A stretch of DNA of 64,000 nt from Clostridium saccharoperbutylacetonicum N1-4(HMT) (GCF_000340885.1 NC_020291.1:1115001-1179000); one strand, 5' to 3'; positions 53,027-63,800 are shown, counted from the stretch's first letter. The notes: generated by a model from the sequence alone, not told the origin. Numbers and translations: made by a program.

Positions 53027-53791
53027 TTAAAATTCATAGCAAAGATAACTTAAATTTCCTAATTGATAGTCCCTATAAATAATTTTAGGAGACAGATTAG
53101 GACTGCTACCTAAAGTTATAAATAATGGTACAAGATGGTCTTGAGTTGGAGCTGCTAAATTGGCGTGAGGTGCTGAATTTCTGTAATCATAAAGAGCTTT
53201 AAAATCGTTAGTTTCAATTTTATTAATTAACCAATCATCAAATTCTTGTGCCCATGGGTCAGTATCTGAACTATCCCAGTTTACAAGTCTTAAATTGTGT
53301 ACAGTATTTCCACTGCCAATAATTAAAATATCTTCTTGACTAAGGTCTTTGAGAGCAGCACCAATTCTAATTTGCTCCTCAACAGATAACGTACAGTTTA
53401 TTGAAACTTGGATAACAGGTATATCAGCATTAGGATAAAGGTGTTGCAAAACTGTCCAAGTACCGTGATCTAATCCTCTTGCTGAATCTAGTTTTGTTTG
53501 AATTCCGGAAGCTATTAACTTATTCTGAATAGTCAAGGCAAGTGAACTAGAACCTTTAGCAGGATATTTAATTTGATATAACTCTTTTGGAAATCCGTAA
53601 AAATCATACATAGTGTCATATATAGAATCAATGGAAGAAATAGTGATTTTTTCGGTAGTCCAATGAGAAGTAAAGACAACTATAGCTTTTGGATTAATAG
53701 AATGTCCAAGATTATTTAGAAACTTTGTATATACACTTTTTTCAATTGCCATCATAGGTGATCCATGAGCTAAGAATAAAGGTTTAATCAT
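53027..53791 (-). CDS. Class III extradiol dioxygenase, 4,5-DOPA dioxygenase-like (YgiD/LigB)
   Basis: 254 residues; minus strand ATG after AAAGGAGGAGTTTAT. Metal-ligand and catalytic His motifs of LigB-type enzymes: LFLAHGSPMMAIE, VVFTSHWTTEKI, LDHGTWTVLQHLYPNADIPV, GSGNTVHNLR. Relatives open the ring of DOPA or other catechols with oxygen. In an anaerobe the real substrate or role is uncertain. It is divergent from the redox cluster. Confidence 0.87.
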   Translation of the reverse strand: MIKPLFLAHGSPMMAIEKSVYTKFLNNLGHSINPKAIVVFTSHWTTEKITISSIDSIYDTMYDFYGFPKELYQIKYPAKGSSSLALTIQNKLIASGIQTKLDSARGLDHGTWTVLQHLYPNADIPVIQVSINCTLSVEEQIRIGAALKDLSQEDILIIGSGNTVHNLRLVNWDSSDTDPWAQEFDDWLINKIETNDFKALYDYRNSAPHANLAAPTQDHLVPLFITLGSSPNLSPKIIYRDYQLGNLSYLCYEF

Positions 53792-53965
53792 ATAAACTCC
53801 TCCTTTTATTGTATGTTAATAAATAATTTTTTGAATCAATAATACTTATCAAAGGATAACTATTATTTGTATGATAACATAAAATATTTATAAATGTAAT
53901 ACCTTTAAAGTAAAAAAATAATAATATTAATAGAAAATATTTTTATAAAAAATTATATTATATGG

Positions 53966-53994
53966 TTGACAAAACAATTAATTTTAAATATAAT
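53966..53994 (+). promoter_or_regulatory. Consensus promoter and dyad of the redox cluster
   Basis: TTGACA (53966-53971), 17 bases, TATAAT (53989-53994): a perfect sigma-A promoter. The sequence around and between the boxes holds AATTAATT inverted copies (AATTAATT...AATTAATT) and downstream CAATTAAATTTG, a likely operator for the MarR/OhrR-type regulator encoded just after. Confidence 0.75.
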
Positions 53995-54040
53995 TAATTT
54001 GACTCAATTAAATTTGTAAAAATTAAAAGGGGGAGTGAGT

Positions 54041-54475
54041 ATGGATAAATATAATAGCATAAAATTAGAAAATCAATTATGTTTCCCAATTTACGCACTA
54101 TCAAGGGAAATAATAAAATTATATAAACCGTTTCTTGATAAATTTAATCTTACCTATACGCAATATGTTACTATGCTTGTTATGTGGGAAGATGAAAAAA
54201 TAACATTTAAGAATCTAGGGAAAAAGCTTCATTTAGACTCAGGAACACTTACTCCAGTTTTAAAAAAGTTAGAGTCTGCTAATTTAATAATAAAGTATAG
54301 AACAAAAGAAGATGATAGAGTTGTTGTAGTTGAACTGACTGAGGAAGGAAGAAAACTTAAAGATGATATACTTGAAGTTCCTCAAAATATGTTTTGTAAG
54401 TTACAAATGAGTGGAGCAGATGCATTAGAACTTAAAAATAGATTAAATGATGTTCTTAAAATATTTGATAATTAA
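54041..54475 (+). CDS. MarR family regulator, OhrR-like
   Basis: About 144 residues from ATG 54041 (GGGGGAGTGAGT upstream; an in-frame GTG at 54035 overlaps it). The N-terminal Cys in QLCFPIYALSREII is at the position of the peroxide-sensing Cys of OhrR, followed by LTYTQYVTMLVMWEDEKITF and winged helix LDSGTLTPVLKKLESANLII, with the wing RTKEDDRVVVVELTEEGRKL. Oxidation by organic peroxide should release it from DNA and turn on the peroxidase genes that follow. Confidence 0.88.
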   Translation: MDKYNSIKLENQLCFPIYALSREIIKLYKPFLDKFNLTYTQYVTMLVMWEDEKITFKNLGKKLHLDSGTLTPVLKKLESANLIIKYRTKEDDRVVVVELTEEGRKLKDDILEVPQNMFCKLQMSGADALELKNRLNDVLKIFDN

Positions 54476-54573
54476 ATGATTTTAAGAACATTTAATTAAA
54501 ATAAATGATTGAGTAAAATTTAATTTTGCAAAACTGTAGACTGATAAATTAAAATAGAAGAGAGGAATAAGGT

Positions 54574-55047
54574 ATGAATTTTTATGATTTTGCTGCTAAT
54601 AAGATGAATGGAAAAGAAATAAAGATGGAGGAGTACAAAGGGAAAGTTATTTTAATAGTAAATACAGCAAGTAAATGTGGCCTAACCCCACAATTAGAAG
54701 GACTTGAAAATCTATATAAAGAGTATAAAGATAAAAATTTTGAAATACTTGGATTCCCATGCAATCAATTTGCTAATCAAGACCCAGGAACAAACAAAGA
54801 AATTAGTGAATTTTGCTTAATAAATTATGGTGTAACTTTTATGATGTTTGAGAAAATAGATGTAAATGGCCAAAAAGCACATCCAATATATAAGTTTTTA
54901 AAGGAAAATGCAAAAGGAACTTTTGGAAGTGAAATTAAATGGAATTTTACTAAATTCTTAATAGATAAAGAAGGAAATGTTATAAAAAGATATGCACCTA
55001 TAACTACACCAGAGAAGATAAAAAGTGATATAGAAAAATTATTATAG
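54574..55047 (+). CDS. Glutathione peroxidase family protein (BsaA/Gpx), first copy
   Basis: 157 residues, ATG after AGAGGAATAAGGT. Active-site Cys in [11 protein letters not shown], then [12 protein letters not shown] and the [12 protein letters not shown] motif; all hallmarks of Gpx. It has Cys, not selenocysteine. Clostridia lack glutathione, so it probably works with thioredoxin encoded in the same cluster. Second gene of the redox operon. Confidence 0.9.
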   Translation: MNFYDFAANKMNGKEIKMEEYKGKVILIVNTASKCGLTPQLEGLENLYKEYKDKNFEILGFPCNQFANQDPGTNKEISEFCLINYGVTFMMFEKIDVNGQKAHPIYKFLKENAKGTFGSEIKWNFTKFLIDKEGNVIKRYAPITTPEKIKSDIEKLL

Positions 55048-55090
55048 ATTTAATTTAATAAAATAATTGAATTTGTTGGAGGGATATTTT

Positions 55091-55957
55091 GTGAGTGAAA
55101 GATATGATTTGGCGATAATTGGAAGCGGACCAGCAGGTTTGTCAGCTGCGTTAAATGCAAAAATTAGAAAGAAAAAGTTTATTATTTTTGGAACTAATGA
55201 ATTAAGTGCTAAATTGACTAAAGCAGAGAAAATAAATAATTATCTAGGTTTCTATGGTAAAAGTGGAGCAGAAATAAGGGATGAATTTGTTAAGCATTTA
55301 GATTTCATGGATATAAGTATAAAAGAAGAAAAGATAAACAATATTTATGCCATGGGTGATTATTTTGCACTAATGGTAAATGAAAAAATGTATGAAGCAA
55401 CTTCTATAATATTAGCTACTGGAGTTAATTTCGGAAAACCATTTAAAGGTGAAGAAGAATTTTTAGGTAAAGGAGTAGGATATTGTGCAACTTGTGATGC
55501 TCCATTATATAAAGATAAAGTTGTTACAATAATAGCTTATAACAAACATGAAGAAGCAGAAGTGAATTTCTTATCAACAATTGCTTCAAAAGTATACTAT
55601 CTTCCAATGTATAAAGAAAAGGTTGATGTTAATGAGTCAGTTGAAATAATTAAAGATATACCTTTAGAAATAATTGGTGATAAAAAAGTTAATAAACTTA
55701 TACTAAAAAACTCAGAAATTGAGACAGATGGAATTTTTATTTTAAGAGATAGTGTGGCACCTGGGCAATTGGTTCCAGGATTAAAAATGGATGGAAGCCA
55801 TATTGAAGTTGATAAAAAGATGAAAACTAATTTGAAAGGATGTTTTGCAGCTGGAGATATAGTTGGAGTACCATATCAATACATAAAAGCTGCAGGAGAA
55901 GGAAATATAGCAGCACTTTCAGCTGTTTCATATATAGACGAAGTTAGTAAAAAATAG
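55091..55957 (+). CDS. Thioredoxin-reductase-like flavoprotein lacking an NADPH motif
   Basis: About 288 residues. The frame opens at 55067; GGAGGGATATTTT precedes GTG 55091, giving (M)SERYDLAIIGSGPAGLSAAL, a proper FAD-binding start. Redox site CATC in VGYCATCDAP and the final FAD motif CFAAGDIVG are present. But where NADPH-using enzymes have GGGNSA and HRR, this one has VTIIAYNKHEEAEV and LPMYK, so NADPH binding is doubtful. It resembles the ferredoxin-dependent flavin thioredoxin reductases described in clostridia and cyanobacteria. It should reduce the thioredoxin encoded 16 bases downstream. Confidence 0.85.
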   Translation: MSERYDLAIIGSGPAGLSAALNAKIRKKKFIIFGTNELSAKLTKAEKINNYLGFYGKSGAEIRDEFVKHLDFMDISIKEEKINNIYAMGDYFALMVNEKMYEATSIILATGVNFGKPFKGEEEFLGKGVGYCATCDAPLYKDKVVTIIAYNKHEEAEVNFLSTIASKVYYLPMYKEKVDVNESVEIIKDIPLEIIGDKKVNKLILKNSEIETDGIFILRDSVAPGQLVPGLKMDGSHIEVDKKMKTNLKGCFAAGDIVGVPYQYIKAAGEGNIAALSAVSYIDEVSKK

Positions 55958-55973
55958 AGAGAAGGAAATTAAT

Positions 55974-56285
55974 ATGGTAAAAGTAATTGAAGAAAATGTA
56001 TTCAAAAGTGAAATAAGTGAAGGAATTGTGGTAGTTGACTTTTTTGCCACATGGTGTGGACCATGCAAGATGCTATCACCTATATTGGATGATTTATCTG
56101 CAGAAATGGAAGGGAAAGTTAAATTTATAAAAGTAGATGTAGATAGTTGTACAGAAATTGTTAATGAATATGATGTTTCTAATATACCTGCTGTTTTCAT
56201 ATTTAAGAATGGTGAAAAAAAGGATGTATTAGTTGGATTTTCCCCAAAGGAAAATATTAAAGAAAAAATAGATCTTTATTTATAA
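55974..56285 (+). CDS. trxA: Thioredoxin
   Basis: 103 residues, ATG after AGAGAAGGAAATTAAT. Active site WCGPCKM in DFFATWCGPCKMLSPILDDL, cis-Pro in VSNIPAVFIFKNG. It carries electrons from the flavin reductase encoded before it to target proteins, presumably including the two peroxidases. Confidence 0.95.
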   Translation: MVKVIEENVFKSEISEGIVVVDFFATWCGPCKMLSPILDDLSAEMEGKVKFIKVDVDSCTEIVNEYDVSNIPAVFIFKNGEKKDVLVGFSPKENIKEKIDLYL

Positions 56286-56445
56286 GGCAAAAGGTATATA
56301 TTGCAATGATAGATGGTTGTAGATTTCTTTTAGAAATCGTTAAGTTTTGAACAATTATTTTTTGCAACATATATAATTAGCCTCAAAATTAAAATATAGA
56401 TAATAAGTAAAAAATAAAAATTTATATATAAAGGAGAAATGAAAA

Positions 56446-56982
56446 ATGATTTATGATTTTAATGTAAAAGCAGTTAGAGGAAGAGAAGTTTCAATGGAGG
56501 ATTATAAGGGAAAAGTATTACTAATTGTTAATACTGCTACTGGATGTGGATTTACACCACAATATGAAGGTTTGCAAAAATTATATGACAAATATAAACA
56601 CAATGGATTTGAAATTTTAGATTTCCCATGTAATCAATTCTTAGAACAAGCACCAGGAAGTGATGAAGAAATAGTTAGTTTCTGTCAATTGAAGTATAGA
56701 ACAACTTTTAAGACATTTTCAAAAATTGATGTAAATGGAGAAAATGCAAGTGATTTATATAAATATTTGAGAGAACAAGCTCCAAAGGCTGCAGAAGATG
56801 AAGCATCAGAAGGTCTTTATGATAAGTTGAAAGGATATGGTTTTTCTACAGATGGAGATGAAATAAAGTGGAATTTCACTAAATTCCTTATTGATAAAGA
56901 AGGAAACGTAATTGAAAGATTTGCACCAACATATGAACCAGAAAAAATTGCAGAAAAGATTGAAGAATTACTTAAAAAGTAG
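56446..56982 (+). CDS. Glutathione peroxidase family protein, second copy
   Basis: 178 residues, ATG after AAAGGAGAAATGAAAA. Active-site Cys in NTATGCGFTPQYEGLQ, then FPCNQFLEQAPGSDEEIVSF and [12 protein letters not shown]. It has an insertion (residues about 115-140, AAEDEASEGLYDKLKGYG) that the first copy lacks. 160 bases from thioredoxin, so it may have its own promoter. Cys-type, likely thioredoxin-dependent. Confidence 0.9.
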   Translation: MIYDFNVKAVRGREVSMEDYKGKVLLIVNTATGCGFTPQYEGLQKLYDKYKHNGFEILDFPCNQFLEQAPGSDEEIVSFCQLKYRTTFKTFSKIDVNGENASDLYKYLREQAPKAAEDEASEGLYDKLKGYGFSTDGDEIKWNFTKFLIDKEGNVIERFAPTYEPEKIAEKIEELLKK

Positions 56983-57417
56983 CTCACCTTATTTTCTGAG
57001 ATTATCATAATTATAGAAAAGAAGAAGCTCTTTGTAGGAAGCTTCTTCTTTTTTTTATAGTTATTTGTAATAAGAATGTAATAAAAATAGGACTGAAATA
57101 TTTAATACCTTATTGTATTAAATATAAGAGAGGAATTTATTTGGTAATTAAATATAAAATTAATATATATATTCAGATTATTATTTATTCTATTGATAAT
57201 GAGAATTAATAATTGAAATATATTAAAAAGGTACCAAAAACAATAAAAATATTTGTATTATATATCGAGAGGGTAGGAAATATGATGAAAAAAATGTTAT
57301 TTTATCATATTTTACAATAATAAGGAAGTTTGATCAAACGGATTTTAGATTTAAGGCACATACACAATATTTTGATAATAATTTTAGTTAATATAATTAA
57401 AAAATGGAGGGATAATT
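56983..57417. other. Gap before the cell-wall-binding protein gene
   Basis: After the terminator at 57021-57056 the region is AT-rich without a gene I can support. A 12-codon frame (57282-57320, MMKKMLFYHILQ) stands behind GAGAGGGTAGGAAAT and could be a leader peptide, but nothing else supports it. Confidence 0.45.
57021..57056 (+). terminator. Terminator after the second glutathione peroxidase
   Basis: GAAGAAGCT (57021-57029) pairs with AGCTTCTTC (57040-57048), followed by eight T in a row. Confidence 0.9.
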
Positions 57418-59325
57418 ATGATAAGAAGAGCAAATAAAATAACATCTTTAGTATTAGCAGCGGCGGCAGTGGTATCAATGGTGCCAGCATATGCAGCTGA
57501 TGTAAAAAAAGTTGAATCAAAGGATGGCACGATATATGGTGCAGTAGCATATAAAAATGGAACAGCTGTAATTGATGCAGAAGTAAATGATAATGATGGA
57601 GTTTACTTATATAAAGATGGAAAATACAATAAATTAAATGATATAGATTCTGGTTCAGATTTAGCTGCATATGGAACAAAATATGCAAAAGTTGACGATG
57701 GTTCAGATTATAACGTAGATTTAGAAACTGGTAAAGTTTTAGATGATAATATAGTCTCAGATGATGAAGATGATGCAGCATCAGCATTAAGAAAGAGAAT
57801 TAAAAACGAAGATAGATATAGTGATACTAAAATAGGTAGTGCTTATGGAGATAATGACATTGCAGATTTAACTTTAATCGATGGAAATAAATTTGGTGGT
57901 AATTGGTATGAAACAGCGTATGCAGTAGATTCATCTCATAAGACAAGCAATCCAGTTGGAGTACCTCTAAATGCTTATACTATATTTACTGATGCAAAAG
58001 GAAATTATATTGATGCAGATTACAATATAGGAAAAATAAAGGTATCAACAACTAGTGCTGGAATAGTAGGTGTAAATCAAGTGACAACATCAGCAGCTGT
58101 AACAATTGAAAATACAAAAGATGGTTATAAATTGAGAAATAGCAATGATACCTATGCAGCAATTACTCAATCAAGAGTATTAGGTCAGGATAAAGATAAT
58201 ATTTATAGATATGCTAAAATAAATGTATATTCAGTAGCTGATTCAAATGGATACTTCAATATAAATGGTAAGCCAATGGCTAAAACTGGTGTAGCTACAT
58301 TTGGAACTAGTACTGTTGATTATATAACATTAGATGTTATACAAAAAATATCTAAGAAGCAAGATTCAAGTGATATTAATGGCGGGAAATATGCTAACAG
58401 TGTAACTAATTATATACTAACAAATGATGATGGTGGAGCAGCAACAAGTGACAATCTAAGCTTCAGAAACTTTGTATTGAATTTTGATAATTATTCAAAA
58501 CAATCTAATACTGTTGTAGGAGCAAGGGTTATTAGTGGTAAATTAGTTCTATTTAAAGTTGATAATTCTTCAAATTTAAGTGGCGATAATGTTATGATTC
58601 AAGCTGCTACTTTGAAAAATAAGAATGGATATTACTATGCTGATTCTGAAAACCAAAATACAATTCAAGCAGAATATAGTAAATATTTAGATAAGGTAGC
58701 GTTTGATACAGATGTAGATGGAAATATCTATATAATAGATGGTGGATATATTAAAAAGTTTGATGGAACTGATGATTGGAATAAACTTTATAAGGTAGAT
58801 GGATCTCTAGATGCATTATCTGTTTATGATAAAGATGACATGGTTGCTTGGAGCCAAAATGATGAAGTGTATTCAATAATAGGTGAAAAGAAATCAGATG
58901 ATAATAAACCAGATGTGGATACTCCGGTAGTAACTGTTGGATGGGTACAAGCTAGTGATGGGTCTTGGTCATACAATAATGCTGATGGAAGTAAGGCTAT
59001 TGGATGGGTTCAAGATGGTTCAAACTGGTATTACACTAATGGCGCAGGTGTAATGCAAACTGGCTGGTTGAATTTATATGGTACATGGTACTATTTAAAT
59101 CCAACATCAGATGGTACTAGAGGTGCAATGAAAACTGGATGGCAATATATTGGAGGTACATGGTACTACTTAAATCCAATATCAGATGGTACTAAAGGTG
59201 CAATGAAGACAGGATGGCAATATATTGGTGGAGCATGGTACTATTTCAATTGGTCAGGTGCTATGTTAGCTAATACAACAGTTGATGGATATGTATTAGG
59301 AAGCAGCGGAGCGTGGATTAGATAA
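57418..59325 (+). CDS. Secreted protein with C-terminal choline-binding-type cell-wall repeats
   Basis: 635 residues, ATG after AATGGAGGGATAATT. A signal peptide (RRANKITSLVLAAAAVVSMV, cleavage near AYA-AD) is followed by about 470 residues I do not recognise, rich in Asp, Asn, Tyr and Lys with repeated beta-type stretches. From about residue 505 come five or six CW_binding repeats (GWVQDGSNWYYTNGAGVMQT, GWQYIGGTWYYLNPISDGT), the aromatic units that hold proteins on teichoic acid. It should sit on the cell surface; enzyme activity is not evident. Confidence 0.87.
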   Translation: MIRRANKITSLVLAAAAVVSMVPAYAADVKKVESKDGTIYGAVAYKNGTAVIDAEVNDNDGVYLYKDGKYNKLNDIDSGSDLAAYGTKYAKVDDGSDYNVDLETGKVLDDNIVSDDEDDAASALRKRIKNEDRYSDTKIGSAYGDNDIADLTLIDGNKFGGNWYETAYAVDSSHKTSNPVGVPLNAYTIFTDAKGNYIDADYNIGKIKVSTTSAGIVGVNQVTTSAAVTIENTKDGYKLRNSNDTYAAITQSRVLGQDKDNIYRYAKINVYSVADSNGYFNINGKPMAKTGVATFGTSTVDYITLDVIQKISKKQDSSDINGGKYANSVTNYILTNDDGGAATSDNLSFRNFVLNFDNYSKQSNTVVGARVISGKLVLFKVDNSSNLSGDNVMIQAATLKNKNGYYYADSENQNTIQAEYSKYLDKVAFDTDVDGNIYIIDGGYIKKFDGTDDWNKLYKVDGSLDALSVYDKDDMVAWSQNDEVYSIIGEKKSDDNKPDVDTPVVTVGWVQASDGSWSYNNADGSKAIGWVQDGSNWYYTNGAGVMQTGWLNLYGTWYYLNPTSDGTRGAMKTGWQYIGGTWYYLNPISDGTKGAMKTGWQYIGGAWYYFNWSGAMLANTTVDGYVLGSSGAWIR

Positions 59326-59457
59326 CTAATACATTGTAGATATATTATTTGCACAAAAAACTAATACAAATATATTTAATTTATGCCTGCTCTTAGCAAA
59401 AATTAAATAAGTTATTTATTAATATTACGTTCCTATAATTTTAATAATTCAGAATAT

Positions 59458-59490
59458 TGCTGGAAACTTCGGTTTCCAGCATTTTTTTTG
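59458..59490 (+). terminator. Terminator with UUCG loop after the cell-wall protein gene
   Basis: TGCTGGAAAC, loop TTCG, GTTTCCAGCA, then TTTTTTTT. A textbook intrinsic terminator. Confidence 0.95.
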
Positions 59491-59587
59491 ATTTATAATA
59501 ATATTGGAAAGAATACATTTAACTAGGCTATAATATAGATAAATAAATTTTGCAATGAAATAACTTAAGTAAGGAAGGATGTTTATT

Positions 59588-60823
59588 TTGAGGATATTGC
59601 ATACAGGAGATTGGCATTTGGGTAAAAATTTAGAAGGTATAAGCAGAATGGATGAGCAGGAAGAATTTTTAAATGATTTTGTCGAGATTGTAGAAGAAAA
59701 TAATATAGATTTAATAATGATTGCAGGGGACGTTTACGATAGTTCTAATCCTCCAGCAAGAGCTGAAAAAATGTTTTATGATACCTTAAAGAGATTATCT
59801 AAAAATGGAGAGAGACTTACTTTAGTTATAGCAGGTAATCATGATAACCCTGACAGATTAGTTGCAGCAGGACCTCTAGCAAGAGAACATGGAATAATTA
59901 TGGTTGGAACGCCTAAAACGGTAGTTCCCTGTGGTGACTATGGAAAACATAAAATATTGGACTCGGGAGAAGGGTTTATTGAAATTGAGATAAATAATGA
60001 AAAGACTGTTATATTAACAGTTCCTTATCCAAGTGAAAAGAGATTAAATGAGGTAATTTATAATTATATGGAAGACGAAGAGGAAAAGGCCCAATCATAT
60101 AGTGAAAAAATATTCTCTTTATTTGATTCATTAAAAAGTCATTATAGAGAAGATACTATTAATTTAGTGATATCACATTTATTTGCTATGGGGAGTGAGG
60201 AAAGTGGTTCAGAAAGAAGTATTCAATTAGGAGGAACTTATATTGTTGATGGAAATTGTTTTCCGAAGGAAGCTCAGTATATAGCTTTAGGCCATGTACA
60301 TAAGCCCCAAGTAGTTCCAGGGACAAATAAAAGAGCTAGATATTGTGGTTCACCAATTCATTACAATAAGAAAGAAATTAATTTTGAGAAAAAATGCTAT
60401 ATTGTCGAGGTTAAGGCCAAGGAAGAAGGTAAAATAGAAGAATTAAATTTAAAAGTATATAAGCCTATAGAAATTTGGAAATGTGCAGATATAGACGATG
60501 CCATAGCCAAATGTGAGGAAAATAAGGCTCGCAAGTGTTTTGTTTATTTAGAAATAGAAACTGATAGATATATTAGAGAAGATGAAATAAAACAAATGAA
60601 AGAATTAAAAAAGGATATTTTAGAAATAATGCCTAAGATTAAAGGAACAACTGAAGAAGAAGTTGATTTCAATTTAAATGAAAAATCGTTCGAAGAAATA
60701 TTTATAGATTTCTATACAAAAGAAAGAGGAACAGCACCAGAGGAAGATGTGGTAAGTTTGCTTTTATCAATTATTAATGAAGAAGAAGGGGAAATAAATG
60801 AGACCAGTAAGATTGAAGATTAG
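59588..60823 (+). CDS. sbcD: SbcD, nuclease subunit of the SbcCD complex
   Basis: About 411 residues. ATG 59579 lies directly on the AAGGAAGG site; TTG 59588 (nine-base spacing) gives (M)RILHTGDWHLGKNLEGISR, the universal SbcD start. Phosphoesterase motifs: GDWHLG, IAGDVYDSSNPPARAE, VIAGNHDNPDR, LVISHLF, ALGHVHKPQ. It cuts DNA ends and hairpins together with SbcC, whose gene overlaps its end by 26 bases. Confidence 0.95.
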   Translation: MRILHTGDWHLGKNLEGISRMDEQEEFLNDFVEIVEENNIDLIMIAGDVYDSSNPPARAEKMFYDTLKRLSKNGERLTLVIAGNHDNPDRLVAAGPLAREHGIIMVGTPKTVVPCGDYGKHKILDSGEGFIEIEINNEKTVILTVPYPSEKRLNEVIYNYMEDEEEKAQSYSEKIFSLFDSLKSHYREDTINLVISHLFAMGSEESGSERSIQLGGTYIVDGNCFPKEAQYIALGHVHKPQVVPGTNKRARYCGSPIHYNKKEINFEKKCYIVEVKAKEEGKIEELNLKVYKPIEIWKCADIDDAIAKCEENKARKCFVYLEIETDRYIREDEIKQMKELKKDILEIMPKIKGTTEEEVDFNLNEKSFEEIFIDFYTKERGTAPEEDVVSLLLSIINEEEGEINETSKIED

Positions 60824-63800
60824 AGGATTAAACAGTTTTATAGATGAGCAGACTATAGACTTTGATAAATTAACTGATAGAGGTTTTTTTGGCATTTTTG
60901 GACCAACAGGTAGTGGGAAATCAACAATTTTAGATGGAATAACTTTAGCGTTATATGGAAACTTGGCTAGAAAAAGTTCTAACTTTATAAATACAAATTG
61001 TGATAGGTTAAATGTTAATTTTGAATTTCAAATATCAGGGAGTGAAACTAGAAAATATATTATTGATAGAGAATTTAGAAGGAAAAAAGATGGAAGTATA
61101 AATTCTGGAAAATGTAAAATTGTTGATATAACAGATTCAGAAGAAGTTTTGGCAGATAGCGTTAAGAATATGAATAAGAAAGTTGAAGAAATAATAGGTC
61201 TTAATTTAGAGGATTTTACAAGAACGGTTGTATTGCCACAAGGTAAATTTAGTGAGTTTTTAAAACTTGAAGGTAAAGACAGACGGGATATGTTAGAAAG
61301 GCTATTTAATTTAGAACAATTTGGAGATAATTTAACAAGAAAATTAAACACTAAAATAAGTAAAGAAAGAACAGAAAACAGTGTTTTAATTGGTCAGCTA
61401 AGTGTTTATAGTGACATAAGTGATGAAAAGTTAAAGGAAAAACAAGCTGAGTTACAGTTGACTATACTTAATTTAGAAAATTTAAAAAAGGAATTAGATA
61501 ACATTGAGAAGAATTACAAAGAAAATGAAGAATTATGGAAATTACAATTAGAATTGTTGGAATATAAGAATAAGGAAAAACTTCTAAAGGAAAAAGAAGA
61601 AGAAATAAATAAGGATATAGAAAAAATAAGACTAGGAGAAGCTGGAGAAAAAGTTATACCCTATATAAAAGCCTACGAAAATACTAAAAAGGAATTTACC
61701 AAAAATGAAGTAGAATTTCAGGACCTAAAGGTAAAGATTGAAAAGATTAAAGAAGAACAAGAAAATATAGAAAAATCATGGAATGAAATAAAAGATAAGA
61801 AGGAAAATAAACTCCCACAACTAATGATACAAGAAGAAAAAATTAAAAATGCAATTGAAGAAAAAAAGTTATTAGAAAAAATATTAGCTGAAATAAATAT
61901 GTTAATGACACATATTGAAGAAGTTAAAATCAAATTGGAAAAAGGACAGAAAGATCTTATTGAAATAGAAAATGAAATTAAAATAAAGGATAAGGAAATC
62001 AAAGAGGATGAAAAGAGATATGATGAAATAAAAATTGATGAACTTATCAAGGAAAAGGTACAAGAAGGAATACTTTGTGAAGAAAAAATCAGCAGTTTAA
62101 AAAATAATATTAGTAAGGATACAGAAAAGAAAGCTAAAATTGAGAAAGAAAATGATGATATTATAGCAAGTGGTAAAGCCTTAAAAGAAACAATTGAGGA
62201 AGCTACAAAAGAATTAGAAGAAAAATTAAATCAACATGAATATTTACTTAATAATCCGCCAGGAGAACAAAAAGATTTATTAAATTTAAAACAGGTCATA
62301 CTTGAAAATGAACAAAATTGGTCAAATTTTAATAAATTCACTAATGAAATAGCTGCGTCAAAGAAAGAAATAGTAAAATTAAATACTGAAATTGAAAAGA
62401 TTCAAATGGAAGAGGCAAAGAATAATCAAGAATTAGAAGAGTTAAAAGCAAAAGAAAAGGAGATTATGACAGAAAATATTGCTCATACTCTTAGAATGGA
62501 ACTGAAAGATGGAGAAGCATGCCCAGTATGTGGAGCTATTCATCATATTAAAGAAAACATAAAAGTTTTGTCAGCAACAGATATCAGTTTAATTGAAAAT
62601 AAAATTAAAGAAAAAGAAGAGTTTATTAAAGTTGTTAATAATAATATTATCGAAAATCAAACAAAGGTTATTACTTTAAATGAGAAAATTTCTAATAATG
62701 AAAGTGAAATAATTAATATTGGAAGTGAATTTAAAGAAAAAACTTTAGAAAAGCTTCAAGAAGAATTTATAAATCTGGAAAAAGCTTTGGAGAATTATAA
62801 TAAGGATAAAGAAGGTTTAGATAAAATTATTAATGAACTTAAAAATAATATTAATATTAAGAATGGAGAAATAAATGAACTTAGAGCTGTGGTAAGAACT
62901 AATATGAAACAGCTTAAGGAATTAGAGGAAAATATTAAAGTTAATACTCAAGAGTTTAACGAATTAAATAATAATGTGAATTTGTTAAAGTCTGAAACTT
63001 TAATAACGAATTTTATTGAAAAAAATGAAGAAATTAAGGCGGTTGAGAAAGAAAGAGAAAGATTAGCAAAAAAGATTAAGGAAAATAGAGTAGCAATTGA
63101 AAATTTAGAAAATAGAAAAGAAAAATTAAATAATGAGGTTATTTCTATAAAAGAACTATTGGTTAAATATAATGCTGACTTAGCAGCATACGAAAAAAAT
63201 AGAGATGAAAAACTTTTGGCTATAAGAAGTAAAGTCAGTGAAGAAAGTAACTTAGATAACATGCTTAGTGAAGTACAAGAAAATATAAAAAATATAAATG
63301 AAGAATTTTTTAGTGCTCAAAAAAACAAAGATAGAATACAGAAGGAATTTACGGATAATAATGAAAAGCTTATTGATGTAGGCAGCAAATATAAAGAATT
63401 AATCAAGAGAAAGAAAGATGAAGAAGCACAATTGGAAGTTTCAATAGATAGTGAGGGTTTTAAGTCTTTAGAAGAGGTAAAAGCAAATCTGATAGAAAAG
63501 GAAGAAATTAATAAGTATAAAGAAAAAATAGATGATTATAGAGAAAATTTATCAAAGGTAAAGGGAACAATTGAAAGTTTACTTAATAAGATTGATGGTA
63601 AGACGTTGAATGAAGAAGACTATACAAAAGTTAAATTATTAAAAGAACAAAAGGAAATAGAGTTTAGTTCAGTTAATGAAAATAAGATAAAAGTTGACGA
63701 AGAACTAAAAAAAATAAAAATTAAACTTAATGAGCAAAGGGAACTTTTTGAAAAAAAGAATAAGTTGGAACACAAATTAGCTTTACTCGGAGATTTAGAA

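Noticed and set aside
57282..57320. Possible 12-residue leader peptide MMKKMLFYHILQ
   Set aside because: Only a ribosome-site-like stretch supports it; no attenuator structure follows before the next gene.
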